From: Thiopseudomonas sp. | Lineage (GTDB): Bacteria > Pseudomonadota > Gammaproteobacteria > Pseudomonadales > Pseudomonadaceae | DNA length: 49,894 nucleotides | NCBI GenBank assembly: GCA_018384595.1 | Contig: JAHAYO010000114.1 | Span: 1-49,894 of the forward strand | Reading direction: 5' to 3' | Shown here: one piece after another, positions 8,882 through 18,026 of the stretch | How positions within the stretch are numbered: position 1 is the stretch's first letter | How the letters are laid out: every line of letters starts with the position of its first letter | Notes under the pieces: generated by a model | The model's database searches: none | The model's input: only the letters and a program-made list of their open reading frames with translations | Told to the model about the DNA's origin: nothing | Made by a program: the position numbers and the translations under genes

Positions 8882-10285
8882 ATGTTGAAGTCGCTTGAAT
8901 TGATTGAACAGCACCACGTGAAATGGATCGACCTTCGTTTTACCGACATTCGCGGGCAACAACATCACCTGACCCTGCCGGCACGCAACCTTGACGAAGA
9001 CTTCTTCGAGCAAGGAGCCATGTTTGACGGCTCATCCATGCCGGCCTGGAAGGGCATTGAAGCCTCCGACATGCTGTTGCTGCCGGATGACGCCAGCGCG
9101 GTACTGGACCCTTTCACCGAAGAAAAAACCCTGATTCTAGTGTGTGACGTGATCGAACCTTCGACCATGCAAGGTTACGACCGTGACCCACGCGCGCTGG
9201 CCCAGCGTGCTGAGGACTACCTGAAGGCCACTGGCATTGGTGACAGCTTCTGGGTAGGCCCGGAGCCTGAGTTTTTCATTTTTGATCGGGTGCAGTACAA
9301 GGCTGATATGTCTGGCGCCATGTTCAAGATCCATTCTGCCCAAGCTGCGTGGAACAGCGATGCCGAGCAGGACGGCGGCAACCGTGGCCACCGTATTGCC
9401 GTGCGTGGCGGCTATATGCCGGTAGCGCCCAATGACCCTGACCATGAAATCCGCACGGCCATGTGCAACGCGCTGGAAGAAATGGGCCAAGAAGTCGAGG
9501 TGCATCACCATGAGGTGGCCACCGCCGGCCAGAACGAAATTGGCGTCAAATTCAATACGTTGGTGACCAAAGCGGACGAGGTGCAAACCCTTAAATATGT
9601 GGTGCGTAACGTGGCGGATGCCTATGGCCGTACCGCCACCTTTATGCCCAAACCGCTGCATGGCGACAATGGCTCGGGCATGCATGTACACATGTCGATT
9701 ACCGCCGACGGCAAGAATATTTTTGCCGGCGAAGGCTATTCCGGCCTGTCTGATACGGCGCTGTATTTTATGGGCGGGATCATTCGCCACGCCCGCGCAC
9801 TCAATGCGCTGACCAATCCGTCCACCAACTCCTACAAGCGGTTGGTGCCAGGCTTTGAGGCACCGGTGATGCTGGCGTACTCGGCGCGCAACCGCTCGGC
9901 ATCGATCCGTATTCCCTATGTCACCAGCCCGCGTGCCCGCCGTATCGAAGCGCGTTTTCCTGATCCATCGGCCAACCCCTATCTGGCGTTTGCCGCCCTG
10001 CTGATGGCCGGTTTGGACGGTATCCAAAACCGCATTCATCCAGGCGATCCGGCTGACAAAAACCTGTACGACCTGCCGCCGGAAGAATCTCGCCATATTC
10101 CACAGGTATGCGGCAGCCTAAGCGAGGCGCTGAGCGCGCTGGATAACGACCGCGATTTTCTGCTGCGCGGCGGTGTGTTCAGCAATGACTTCATTGATGC
10201 CTATATCGAGCTTAAACGCGCTGAGGACTTACGTGTACGCACCTTTGTGCATCCGCTTGAATACGAAATGTATTACAGCTGCTGA
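8882..10285 (+). CDS. glnA: Glutamine synthetase, type I
   Basis: GlnA makes glutamine from glutamate, ammonia and ATP, and works as a cytosolic dodecamer. The 467 residues include MFDGSSM near the N-terminus, the metal-binding PEPEFF, the H-containing NGSGMHVH, and the adenylylation loop NLYDLPPEE with the target tyrosine at 396. This marks it as the GSI-beta type controlled by GlnE. I chose ATG 8882 because GGAG lies eight bases upstream and the start matches relatives; a TTG at 8870 would overlap that site. I looked for a sigma-54 -24/-12 element upstream and found none. A TTGACA lies at 8785-8790 without a clear -10. Confidence 0.97.
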   Translation: MLKSLELIEQHHVKWIDLRFTDIRGQQHHLTLPARNLDEDFFEQGAMFDGSSMPAWKGIEASDMLLLPDDASAVLDPFTEEKTLILVCDVIEPSTMQGYDRDPRALAQRAEDYLKATGIGDSFWVGPEPEFFIFDRVQYKADMSGAMFKIHSAQAAWNSDAEQDGGNRGHRIAVRGGYMPVAPNDPDHEIRTAMCNALEEMGQEVEVHHHEVATAGQNEIGVKFNTLVTKADEVQTLKYVVRNVADAYGRTATFMPKPLHGDNGSGMHVHMSITADGKNIFAGEGYSGLSDTALYFMGGIIRHARALNALTNPSTNSYKRLVPGFEAPVMLAYSARNRSASIRIPYVTSPRARRIEARFPDPSANPYLAFAALLMAGLDGIQNRIHPGDPADKNLYDLPPEESRHIPQVCGSLSEALSALDNDRDFLLRGGVFSNDFIDAYIELKRAEDLRVRTFVHPLEYEMYYSC

Positions 10286-10295
10286 TGCCGTTTTG

Positions 10296-10318
10296 GCAGG
10301 CCGGCGTGGCCGGCTTGC
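10296..10318 (+). terminator. GC-rich hairpin after glnA
   Basis: GCAGGCCGGC and GCCGGCTTGC form a 10-bp stem (one G-T pair) with a GTG loop, 10 bases after the glnA stop. No T run follows on the plus strand, so it may be an attenuator or RNA-stabilising hairpin rather than a true terminator. Confidence 0.35.
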
Positions 10319-10357
10319 TGTCATCTGGCGGCCTTGCCGCTCCCCTCTAGAGTTTCC

Positions 10358-11224
10358 ATGCAGTACATTTTTCCCTTGTTGGCCGTGATGTCTTGGGCCG
10401 GCAATACCGTGATTACCAAACTGTCATCCGGTAGCATTGAACCAACCGAAATAGGCTTTTACCGTTGGGTGTGGGCGGCGCTGCTGTTGACGCCCTTTGT
10501 GCTGCGCCAGACGCTGCGCAGCTGGCCGCTGATCCGCCCGAATCTGCTCAAAATCGGCATCATGGGCACGTTGGGCATGGCCATGTTCCAGAGCCTGATG
10601 TACTTTGCCGCGCAATACACCACGGCAGCTAATATCGGCATTGTGCAGGCGTTGATTCCAGCGATTTCGCTGGTGCTGGCTGTGTGGGTGTTGCAGCAGC
10701 GGCTCAGTGCAGCGGCTGTGATTGGCGCGGCGACCGCTTTTATTGGGGTTCTGGTGGTGGTCAGTAACGGGGATGTTGCGTCCTTGCTGGCGCAGGGTAT
10801 TAACCGTGGTGATGCGCTCATGGTGTTGGCGGTGTTGTCCTATGCGCTCTATAGCACCTTGCTCAAACATTGGTTGGTGCCGATTCCGGCGCTACAAATG
10901 CTCTATCTGCAGATGCTGGTGGCTATCGTGGTGCAGCTGCCTTTGTTTTTGCTGCAGCCCAAAACGGGCCTGAATGCCGAGAATCTGCCGCTGGTGCTGT
11001 ATGCCTGCGTGGCGGCGTCGATTGTGGCGCCGCTGGCTTGGATGCATGGCGTACGGCTGATGGGTCCTAGCCGGATTTCGATTTTTTTCAATCTGATGCC
11101 TATTCTTAGCCTGTTCGTGGCTGCGCTCACGCTGGGCGAGCGCATCGAGTCTTATCACTGGCTGGGCACCGGCATCATCATTGCCGGCGTGCTGGTGGCT
11201 GAACGCTGGAAAGCACCGGTCTGA
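10358..11224 (+). CDS. EamA-family (drug/metabolite) inner-membrane transporter
   Basis: This 288-residue protein has about ten hydrophobic helices arranged as two EamA repeats, the mark of the drug/metabolite transporter superfamily. The first repeat contains GNTVITKL and TEIGFYRWVWAALLL; the second ends with FNLMPILSLFVAALTLGE and the last helix GTGIIIAGVLV. Relatives export amino acids or other metabolites, but the substrate cannot be deduced. The ATG at 10358 (MQYIFPLLA) starts at the first helix; an in-frame TTG at 10334 would add eight residues with no better ribosome site. It follows glnA after a hairpin and converges on thiD with two bases between the stops. Confidence 0.82.
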   Translation: MQYIFPLLAVMSWAGNTVITKLSSGSIEPTEIGFYRWVWAALLLTPFVLRQTLRSWPLIRPNLLKIGIMGTLGMAMFQSLMYFAAQYTTAANIGIVQALIPAISLVLAVWVLQQRLSAAAVIGAATAFIGVLVVVSNGDVASLLAQGINRGDALMVLAVLSYALYSTLLKHWLVPIPALQMLYLQMLVAIVVQLPLFLLQPKTGLNAENLPLVLYACVAASIVAPLAWMHGVRLMGPSRISIFFNLMPILSLFVAALTLGERIESYHWLGTGIIIAGVLVAERWKAPV

Positions 11225-11226
11225 AA

Positions 11227-12015
11227 TCAGGCCAGCGGGAAGCGGCGTGGAATGTACTGGCCCTTGCCTGGAGCTTCGGCATCGCGCAGGCAACCCCAGG
11301 TGTAATCCAGCGCGCTTTGCACGGCGCTGTGCAGATTCTGGCCCAGTGCCAGACGTGCGGCCAGCGCGCTGGCCAGCGTACAACCGGAACCATGGTATTT
11401 GCCGGGCAAACGTTGCTGAATCAGGGTGTGACGGCTGCCATCGGCCAAATAGAGGCGGTTGTGCAGCTCGTTTTCGGGGCCATGACCGCCGGTAATCAGC
11501 AGGTTTTTGCAGTGCTTGAGTAGCACTTCGGCGCAGTCGTCGGCACTGCCATTGGGCAAGCCAGCCATGATTTGCGCCTCCGGCAAGTTGGGCGTTACCA
11601 CATGGGCCAGCGGCAGCAGTTCTTCACGCAAGACATAACCCACATCGCCTTCACCCAGCGAACCACCCCCTTCGGCGCGTAATACCGGGTCGCAGACCAC
11701 GGGCGCGTCCGCTGTCATGTAGATCACCTCGCAGGCGGTACGCACCATCTCGGCGGTGCCCAGCATGCCCAGCTTGACGGCAGCTACCGGCACGTCATTA
11801 AGGATGGCGCGTGCTTGCGCCACGATCCAGTCGTGATCCAGTACACGAAAATCGCTCACATTGACGGTGTCCTGAATGGTCAGGGCGGTGATGGCCGGTG
11901 CCGCATGGCACTGCTGTGCGGCAATGGCTTCGATATCGGCCTGCAGGCCGGCACCGCCAATGGGGTCGTGGCCAGACAAGCACAGAACGATGGGGCGCGA
12001 GTTATGGCGATTCAT
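11227..12015 (-). CDS. thiD: Hydroxymethylpyrimidine/phosphomethylpyrimidine kinase
   Basis: ThiD phosphorylates HMP and then HMP-P to HMP-PP, the pyrimidine half of thiamine. The 262-residue protein is a ribokinase-fold kinase. The substrate loop SGHDPIGGAGLQADI is at about residues 14-28, and the anion-hole motif with catalytic cysteine, GKYHGSGCTLASALA, lies in the C-terminal third. DPVLRAEGG and TPNLPEA are also family-typical. AGGA lies 12 bases before the ATG. The gene follows dauA by 27 bases on the same strand and probably shares its transcript. No other thiamine gene is nearby. Confidence 0.93.
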   Translation of the reverse strand: MNRHNSRPIVLCLSGHDPIGGAGLQADIEAIAAQQCHAAPAITALTIQDTVNVSDFRVLDHDWIVAQARAILNDVPVAAVKLGMLGTAEMVRTACEVIYMTADAPVVCDPVLRAEGGGSLGEGDVGYVLREELLPLAHVVTPNLPEAQIMAGLPNGSADDCAEVLLKHCKNLLITGGHGPENELHNRLYLADGSRHTLIQQRLPGKYHGSGCTLASALAARLALGQNLHSAVQSALDYTWGCLRDAEAPGKGQYIPRRFPLA

Positions 12016-12042
12016 GGTGGGGCAGTTCCTTGTAATGACCGA

Positions 12043-13863
12043 TCAGTGATCGGATTGCAGCGGGTGGTCGGGGTCGTTGGCGGTATGCTCTGCCTGTTCG
12101 CTGGTGTCTGTGGCGGCTTCAGGCACGGGGTGGATGGGTTCGGGCGTGATGCCGCGTGCACGCAGCCAGCCCTGTGCGCGGTCGCGGGCTTGGCTTGGCG
12201 TGGCGGCGTTGGCCAACATGTTTTTCTGTACACGGATACCAGCGCGGCGCATTTTGCGACGTACCCGCGACGAGGCACCCATGAAAATAATGCCGATGCC
12301 TTGTTTGTGATAGTCATCAATAACGCCACCGAGGGCGGCCAGTGCGGTCATATCCAGCATGGGCACGGCGCGCAAGTCGATGATCACCAGCTGCAAATCG
12401 GGCGTGAAACGACGCAGGGTGCTCAGGGCTTTTTCAGCGGCGGCAAAAAATAGCGGGCCGTTAATCGCATACAGCATTACCGAGTCGGGCAGTTCTTGCA
12501 GCTCGCTGATTTGTTTGCGATCGACACTGGCGGTATCGGTCCAGTCGCTCATGCTCTTGATAAACAGCCCAGCAGCCAGCAGCAGACCCACACCGACCGC
12601 TAGCACCATATCGAACAGCACGGTCAGAATCAGACAGGTCAGTAGCACCAGCACGTCATTGAGCGGGGCGATACGCAGGGTTTTGACCACATGGCTAGGC
12701 TCGCTCATATTCCACGCCACGATCAGCAGCATGGCCGCCAGTGCAGCCATGGGCAGATAGGTAAAGATGGGGGAGAGCACCAGAATGGCCAGCAACACCA
12801 CGCCGGCATGGGTGAGGGCGGCAATGGGCGATACAGCACCGGCCCGCACGTTGGCCGCGCTGCGAGCGATGGCGGCAGTGGCGGTAATGCCGCCAAACAG
12901 AGGCGCAACCAAGTTACCGATACCTTGCCCCAGCAGCTCGCCGTTGGGATCGTGGCGAGTGCCGGCCATGCCATCGGCGATAACCGCGCACAGCAAGGAC
13001 TCGATGGCACCGAGCATGGCAATGGCGAAGGCGGGGGCCAGTAGCTGGCGGAACAGCTCAAAACTGATGACCAGCGGCTGACCGTCTGGGCCGGGTAGCA
13101 GCCAAGGCCACATAAAGTCCGGCAGGAAGGGTGGAATGCCAGGATGGCTGACCCCGTCCACGTCATAGCTGAAACGGTCACCCAGCACGCTGACATCAAT
13201 GCCCGAGCGCAGCAGCACCAGCCCCAGCAGCGTGCCAAGGGTCAGGGCGATCAGGTGGCCGGGGATTTTCGGAAACAGCTTGGGCCAGATAATCAGGGTG
13301 CTCAGGGTGAGGGCGGCGACTAGGCTGTCGCCCAGGCTGATACGGCCCAGCGCAGTGACAATAGTCTGCACCCGCTCAATATAGTTATTGGCATTGTTGA
13401 GCTCTCCCAGCCCTAGTGCATCGGGAATTTGCAGGGTGGCAATGACAATGCCGATGCCTGCTGTAAAACCCAGAACCACCGGATAGGGAATGTACTGCAG
13501 CAGGGCGCCCGCGCGCAGAAAGGCCATAACGATCAGAATGATGCCGGCCATTAGGGTGCACAGTAGCAGGCCGCCGAGACCGAAGTTTTGGGTAATCGGC
13601 AGTAAAATGACCACAAAGGCAGCTGTCGGGCCAGAGACGTTAAAGCGCGAGCCGCCGGTGAGGGCAATCAGCGAGCCGGCAATTAGGGTGGTGTAAAGGC
13701 CGTACTGAGGGGGCGCGCCGACGGCAATGGCCAGTGCCATGGCCAGCGGGATTGCAATGATGCCAACGGTAAGGCCAGCGGCAAGGTCGCCGCGCAAGCT
13801 GGACAGGCTGTAGCCTGCTTTGAAACTTTCGCGCAATGCTGAAAACAGCGGTGGGAAATACAT
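12043..13863 (-). CDS. dauA: SulP-family transporter, DauA-like C4-dicarboxylate transporter
   Basis: This is a SulP transporter of about 606 residues, with a long multi-helix membrane domain and a cytosolic STAS domain. It is closely similar to E. coli DauA (YchM), an aerobic C4-dicarboxylate transporter: LTVGIIAIPLAMALAI, PQYGLYT, FNVSGPTAAFVVILLP, GAIESLLCAVI and ATAAIARSAANVRAGA are all recognisable. The STAS domain covers roughly residues 450-560 and includes the INGPLFFAAAE stretch. The last 40 or so residues are an acidic, histidine-rich tail. ATG 13863 (MYFPPLF) has TGGAG eight bases upstream; a TTG at 13881 is less likely. Dicarboxylate specificity is inferred from similarity; sulfate or bicarbonate remain possible. 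Confidence 0.85.
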   Translation of the reverse strand: MYFPPLFSALRESFKAGYSLSSLRGDLAAGLTVGIIAIPLAMALAIAVGAPPQYGLYTTLIAGSLIALTGGSRFNVSGPTAAFVVILLPITQNFGLGGLLLCTLMAGIILIVMAFLRAGALLQYIPYPVVLGFTAGIGIVIATLQIPDALGLGELNNANNYIERVQTIVTALGRISLGDSLVAALTLSTLIIWPKLFPKIPGHLIALTLGTLLGLVLLRSGIDVSVLGDRFSYDVDGVSHPGIPPFLPDFMWPWLLPGPDGQPLVISFELFRQLLAPAFAIAMLGAIESLLCAVIADGMAGTRHDPNGELLGQGIGNLVAPLFGGITATAAIARSAANVRAGAVSPIAALTHAGVVLLAILVLSPIFTYLPMAALAAMLLIVAWNMSEPSHVVKTLRIAPLNDVLVLLTCLILTVLFDMVLAVGVGLLLAAGLFIKSMSDWTDTASVDRKQISELQELPDSVMLYAINGPLFFAAAEKALSTLRRFTPDLQLVIIDLRAVPMLDMTALAALGGVIDDYHKQGIGIIFMGASSRVRRKMRRAGIRVQKNMLANAATPSQARDRAQGWLRARGITPEPIHPVPEAATDTSEQAEHTANDPDHPLQSDH

Positions 13864-14045
13864 GGGTACTCCACTGGGCAAGGCGTGCTAAGCGGGGTCA
13901 CGGGATGCCTGGAATCGGGTGGCGGGTAGCACACATGCGGTTGGTTATACATAATGGGTTTACCCTCCACCTGAGCGCTCGACGCAGCCGAGTCAGAGGG
14001 TGGCGCGAGCAGGTTTGCCAGGTGCTTGCCTGCCGTGTCAGTGCC

Positions 14046-16140
14046 CTAGCATAGCAAATCTTGACCATTATTGGTGCGGTTGCGTCCGTTGCGCTTGGCT
14101 TGGTAGAGGTTGTGGTCGGCAATGCGCATAAGCTGGTCACTGTCTAATATGTCGGGCGTAAGGCTGGCCAGTCCCACACTAATGGTCAGCTGTTCGCTGA
14201 CGAGCGAGCCTTTGTGCGGCACGGCCAGATCAGCAATGGCCTGAAAAATTTCTTGCGCCTTGATGCGTGCGCTGGCGGCATCGCAATCGGGCAGCAGGCA
14301 GACAAACTCTTCGCCGCCATAGCGGGCCAACAGGTCGTGTGAGCGTTTGAGCTGTGCCTTAATGCACTGGGCCACGGTGCGCAGGCAGGCATCACCGGCG
14401 GGATGTCCGTAGGTGTCGTTGTACTGCTTGAAGAAGTCGATGTCGATCATCATCAGGGTCAACGACAGATGCTGGCGTTGCGCTCTGCGCCATTCGGCTT
14501 CGAGGCTCTGGTCAAAATGGCGACGGTTGGCAACGCCGGTAAGTGTGTCGAAAAATGCCATGCTGAGCAGTTGTTCCTGCTTTTGGGTGTGTTCGGTGCG
14601 ATCTTCAAAGGTGGCTAAAAACTGGTCGCCAAAGGTAATGCCACCAATCAGCATGATTCGCTCGGTACCTGCTGTCGATATGATGCGCAGTTCCTGTCTG
14701 GGAATGATGCCGTCACCGGCGCGAGCGCGGTGAATCTCTTCATTCCAGAAGCGGCTGATCTGCTGGCGGAAATCGGGTTCAGGGCAGATAGTTTCCCACC
14801 ACGTCTGCATGTTCAGTGGCTGCTCGGGATCAAAAGGGAAGTATTGGTTAAACAGATGATTGCGGAAATAGAACGGATCTTTTTCGTTGACCATGGCCAG
14901 CCCGATTGGCATTTTGCCCGTCAGGTGCTTCAGTGCGCGCCCGGTTTCCAGCAGCTGGATCGCCTGCTGTTTGGCGTCGGTAATGTTGTGAATATAGCCG
15001 TGCCATAGGGTATCGCCGGTATCCAGTCGCTGGGGGCGGGCAGAGCCGCTGAGCCAGCGCTCGCCGCGACCGGGCAGGTTGACGCGGTATTCGCTTGCCA
15101 GATTGCCACGCTGTTGGCCGAGGCCTGAATGCTGTGTCTGACGTGCTCAAGGTCATCGCTATGAATGCGCTGAAACACCTGCGTGGCATCCGTGAGTGCC
15201 TGCTCGGGAGTAACGGCGTAGATATCTTGAATGCCATTGCTGGTGTAGGGAAAGAAACTGTGGCCATCGGTGTTGCTTTGGAACTGATAGAGCATGCCGG
15301 GGACGTTTGCCGCCAGCAGGTCGCGTTGCTGTTGCTGCAGCTGTTGTTCGGTTGCGTCGGCAAAGGTGCCAATAAAGCGCACGGCCTTGCCGCGGCTGTT
15401 GCGCTCGATGATGCGCCCACGCAGCTGCATCCATTTATAGTGGCCGTTGCGGCAGCGCAGGCGGTGTGTGCTTTCAAAAAAATCAGACTCGCCCCGCAGG
15501 TGCAACGTGAGGGCATTTAGCGCATTTTTGCGATCATCTGGATGGATCAGCTTTTTCCACTGGCTGAGGACTGGCTGGCTGCAGTCATAGCCAAGCAGGG
15601 TGGTCCAGTGCGGCGAGATATAGATTGTGTGCGCTTTATAGTGCCAGTCCCATACGCCCTGACGGGTGGCCTCCATGATCAGACGCCAGCGGATTTCAAG
15701 GCTGGCACGCTGTTCGGTAAACACAAGTTGGTCATATAAAAGTTGACGGCGGCGCTGCAGGTAAAGAACGCTGAACAGCAACGCCAGCGCCGCCAAGCTA
15801 TAAAAAAAGCCAAGTTGCCAGACCTTGGCGCGCCAAGCGGCATGGATGGTGCCTTGGTCACGGCCGATGCCCAGTGCCCGATGGCTGTCCATGGGCAGGT
15901 TGTGTGGGGCGACGGTATGCATGACCATCAGATGGTCGGGCTCGTTTGGCAGTACGCTGCCCGTTACTGTGGGTCAGACCGGTCAAAGTGTCGGGTGCGA
16001 AAAGGGTGATTTTTAGCAGACCCAGAAAGCGATCGGATTCGAGAATCGCCGAAGCCATGCCGGCAAATTGTCCATTGCTATCGGTGATAAGGGGTGCACA
16101 GCCTTGAGGGTGCGGAGAAACTTGCATTATTTTTCCAGAT
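14046..16140 (-). pseudogene. Broken membrane-bound PAS-PAS-PAS-GGDEF diguanylate cyclase
   Basis: The intact ancestor would have been a sensor diguanylate cyclase. Reading from high to low coordinates, a remnant of a periplasmic sensor domain (PLITDSNGQFAGMASAI) is in one frame until about 15960. There an extra base in AACGGGC moves translation to the frame of 15928-14930. That frame holds a membrane helix near 15817-15758 and two PAS domains. Near 15108 a base is missing, and GNLASEYRVNLPGRGERW continues in the frame of 14912-14046, with a third PAS and a GGDEF domain. The latter has MAFFDTLTGVANRRHFD, GGEEF, and an RSHD I-site five residues before it. The N-terminal membrane helix and most of the sensor are absent; rplM begins at 16346. 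Two assembly errors are possible but would not explain the truncation. The 5' boundary is approximate. Confidence 0.75.
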
Positions 16141-16345
16141 GGGCATAATTGCCCGACTCTTTTTTGCCGGATAAGCCTGCCGGCATCAAGACTAGGCGGA
16201 TTGATGCAAAACGCCGCACAGGAACACGGCTGGCGCGAGACCCGAGCCCCCACGAAAGTAGTGTCACCGACTCCTGTAAGCCAAGAATCAGACTATTCAT
16301 TAGGAATTCCGCCCGTCATTTGGCGCGGTCCTGAGGCCATAATTA

Positions 16346-16774
16346 ATGAAAACTTTTAGTGCAAAACCAGAAACAGTCAAGCGCGACTGGTACGTGATCG
16401 ACGCAGAAGGCCAGACCTTGGGTCGTTTGGCAACTGAAGTGGCACGTCGCCTGCGCGGCAAGCACAAGCCCGAGTACACCCCTCACGTTGATACCGGTGA
16501 CTACATCGTTATTATCAACGCCGAGAAAGTGCGTGTGACCGGCAACAAAACTACTGACAAGATGTACTATTCCCACACCGGCTTCCCAGGCGGCATCAAA
16601 GAAATTAGCTTCGAAAAGCTGATTATCCGTGCCCCTGAGCGTGTGATCGAAGGTGCTGTAAAAGGCATGCTACCCAAGGGTCCGTTGGGCCGTGACATGT
16701 ACCGCAAGATGAAAGTTTATGCCGGTACCGAGCATCCGCATGCTGCCCAGCAGCCTCAAGAACTGAAGATTTAA
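16346..16774 (+). CDS. rplM: 50S ribosomal protein L13 (uL13)
   Basis: L13 is an early-binding protein of the large ribosomal subunit. The 142-residue sequence is full length and conserved from [20 protein letters not shown] to the [12 protein letters not shown] end, with the typical HTGFPGGIK and [10 protein letters not shown] segments. It starts at ATG 16346 and is followed by rpsI after 14 bases, the usual L13-S9 operon. The promoter should lie in 16141-16345, where I see no convincing -35/-10 pair. In E. coli L13 represses its own operon through the leader; whether this leader does so cannot be seen by eye. Confidence 0.98.
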   Translation: MKTFSAKPETVKRDWYVIDAEGQTLGRLATEVARRLRGKHKPEYTPHVDTGDYIVIINAEKVRVTGNKTTDKMYYSHTGFPGGIKEISFEKLIIRAPERVIEGAVKGMLPKGPLGRDMYRKMKVYAGTEHPHAAQQPQELKI

Positions 16775-16788
16775 CGGGAATATCAGAC

Positions 16789-17181
16789 ATGTCCGCTAAT
16801 CAAAACTACGGCACTGGCCGTCGCAAGACTGCAACCGCTCGCGTATTTCTGCGTCCGGGCACTGGCAGCATTTCCATCAATAATCGCACCCTAGAAGATT
16901 TCTTCGGGCGCGAAACTGCCCGCATGATGGTACGTCAGCCGCTTGAGCTGACCGAAAACACTGAAAAGTTTGATGTGTACATCACTGTCAGCGGTGGTGG
17001 CACAACCGGTCAGGCCGGCGCAATCCGTCACGGCATTACCCGTGCCCTGATGGACTATGATGAAACCCTGCGCGGCGAACTGCGCCAGGCTGGCTTCGTT
17101 ACTCGCGATGCCCGTGAGGTTGAACGCAAGAAAGTGGGTCTGCGCAAAGCGCGTAAGCGTCCGCAGTTCTCCAAGCGTTAA
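16789..17181 (+). CDS. rpsI: 30S ribosomal protein S9 (uS9)
   Basis: S9 sits in the head of the small ribosomal subunit, with its C-terminal tail reaching the P-site tRNA. The 130-residue protein begins [20 protein letters not shown] and ends in the invariant [12 protein letters not shown]. It is co-transcribed with rplM, 14 bases upstream, and followed by a strong intrinsic terminator at 17201-17232. Nothing is unusual about length or sequence. Confidence 0.98.
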   Translation: MSANQNYGTGRRKTATARVFLRPGTGSISINNRTLEDFFGRETARMMVRQPLELTENTEKFDVYITVSGGGTTGQAGAIRHGITRALMDYDETLRGELRQAGFVTRDAREVERKKVGLRKARKRPQFSKR

Positions 17182-17200
17182 TCGCTACAGCGTTACAAAG

Positions 17201-17232
17201 CGCCCGCTCCTTTACCGGACGGGCGTTTTTTT
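17201..17232 (+). terminator. Intrinsic terminator of rplM-rpsI
   Basis: CGCCCG (17201-17206) pairs with CGGGCG (17220-17225), extended by TCC/GGA inside with one bulged C, and is followed by seven T residues (17226-17232). It lies 20 bases after the rpsI stop. Confidence 0.92.
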
Positions 17233-17321
17233 ATGAAAAGAAAAGTCACAGCGCAGATTTGACCTGCCTCAATACTGTGCGCCGACGCAGTCAAAACGGC
17301 GGCTCGGTACGCCGGTCAATC

Positions 17322-17350
17322 TTGTCAATTGGATGGCTTTTCTTTAGTAT
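17322..17350 (+). promoter_or_regulatory. Candidate sigma-70 promoter of petABC
   Basis: TTGTCA (17322-17327) and TAGTAT (17345-17350) are separated by exactly 17 bases, 82 bases before the petA start. An inverted repeat, CAATTGG (17326-17332) and CCAATTG (17355-17361), brackets the spacer and -10, so an operator is possible. This is a visual match only. Confidence 0.5.
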
Positions 17351-17432
17351 TCGACCAATTGAAAAAACATTCGGTTTTTTCTGACTATAGGGCTTGGTCA
17401 ACAAGCCAGTTGAGCTGATGGGAGACAACTTA

Positions 17433-18026
17433 ATGAGCAATGACGGCGTGAATGCAGGCCGGCGTCGCTTCCTTGTTGCCGCTACCTCCGTGGTAGGCGC
17501 AGCAGGAGCGGCAGGTGCTGCCATCCCGTTTCTTGGGTCATGGCAGCCCAGTGCCAAGGCCAAAGCGGCAGGTGCACCGGTGCGAATCAACATCAGTAAG
17601 GTTGAAGCAGGTCAGCAAGTAGTTGCTGAGTGGCGTGGTCAACCCGTATTTGTTGTTCGTCGTACCCCAGAAATCATGGCGGGATTGGAAAAACTCGAGC
17701 CTACGCTGGCCGATCCCGAGTCCAAAGACTCCGATCAGCCGAGCTATGTTGATCCAAAAAACCGTGCAATTCGCTCAGAGCTGCTGATTGTTCTGGGTAT
17801 CTGCACCCACCTAGGCTGCGCGCCAACCTTCCGTCCGGAAGTGGCACCCGCCGACCTCGGTCCCGACTGGCTGGGCGGCTATTTCTGCGCATGCCACGGC
17901 TCCCGTTACGACCTAGCCGGCCGTGTTTATAAGGCGCAGCCTGCGCCGCTAAACCTGCCGATTCCGCCGCACTCGTATGAGACAGACGATGTGGTCATTA
18001 TCGGTGTGGACGAGGAGGTTGCCTGA
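17433..18026 (+). CDS. petA: Ubiquinol-cytochrome c reductase, Rieske iron-sulfur subunit
   Basis: PetA carries the [2Fe-2S] cluster of the cytochrome bc1 complex, moving an electron from ubiquinol to cytochrome c1 on the periplasmic face. The 197-residue protein begins MSNDGVNAGRRRFLVAATS, a twin-arginine export signal, followed by a glycine/alanine-rich membrane anchor. The cluster ligands are in CTHLGC and CACHGS; relatives often have proline between the cysteines of the second box. ATG 17433 has GGAG eight bases upstream and gives the normal length; an in-frame start at 17394 would add 13 residues. The stop overlaps petB's start by one base. Confidence 0.96.
   Translation: MSNDGVNAGRRRFLVAATSVVGAAGAAGAAIPFLGSWQPSAKAKAAGAPVRINISKVEAGQQVVAEWRGQPVFVVRRTPEIMAGLEKLEPTLADPESKDSDQPSYVDPKNRAIRSELLIVLGICTHLGCAPTFRPEVAPADLGPDWLGGYFCACHGSRYDLAGRVYKAQPAPLNLPIPPHSYETDDVVIIGVDEEVA

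Noticed and set aside
9137-10096. 319-codon minus-strand ORF
   Set aside because: It lies wholly inside glnA on the other strand and reads as low-complexity, histidine- and arginine-rich residues; a codon-bias shadow.
16141-16345. Coding N-terminus of the diguanylate cyclase reaching up to rplM
   Set aside because: All three minus-strand frames lack the expected membrane helix and sensor-domain sequence, so the gene is treated as truncated.
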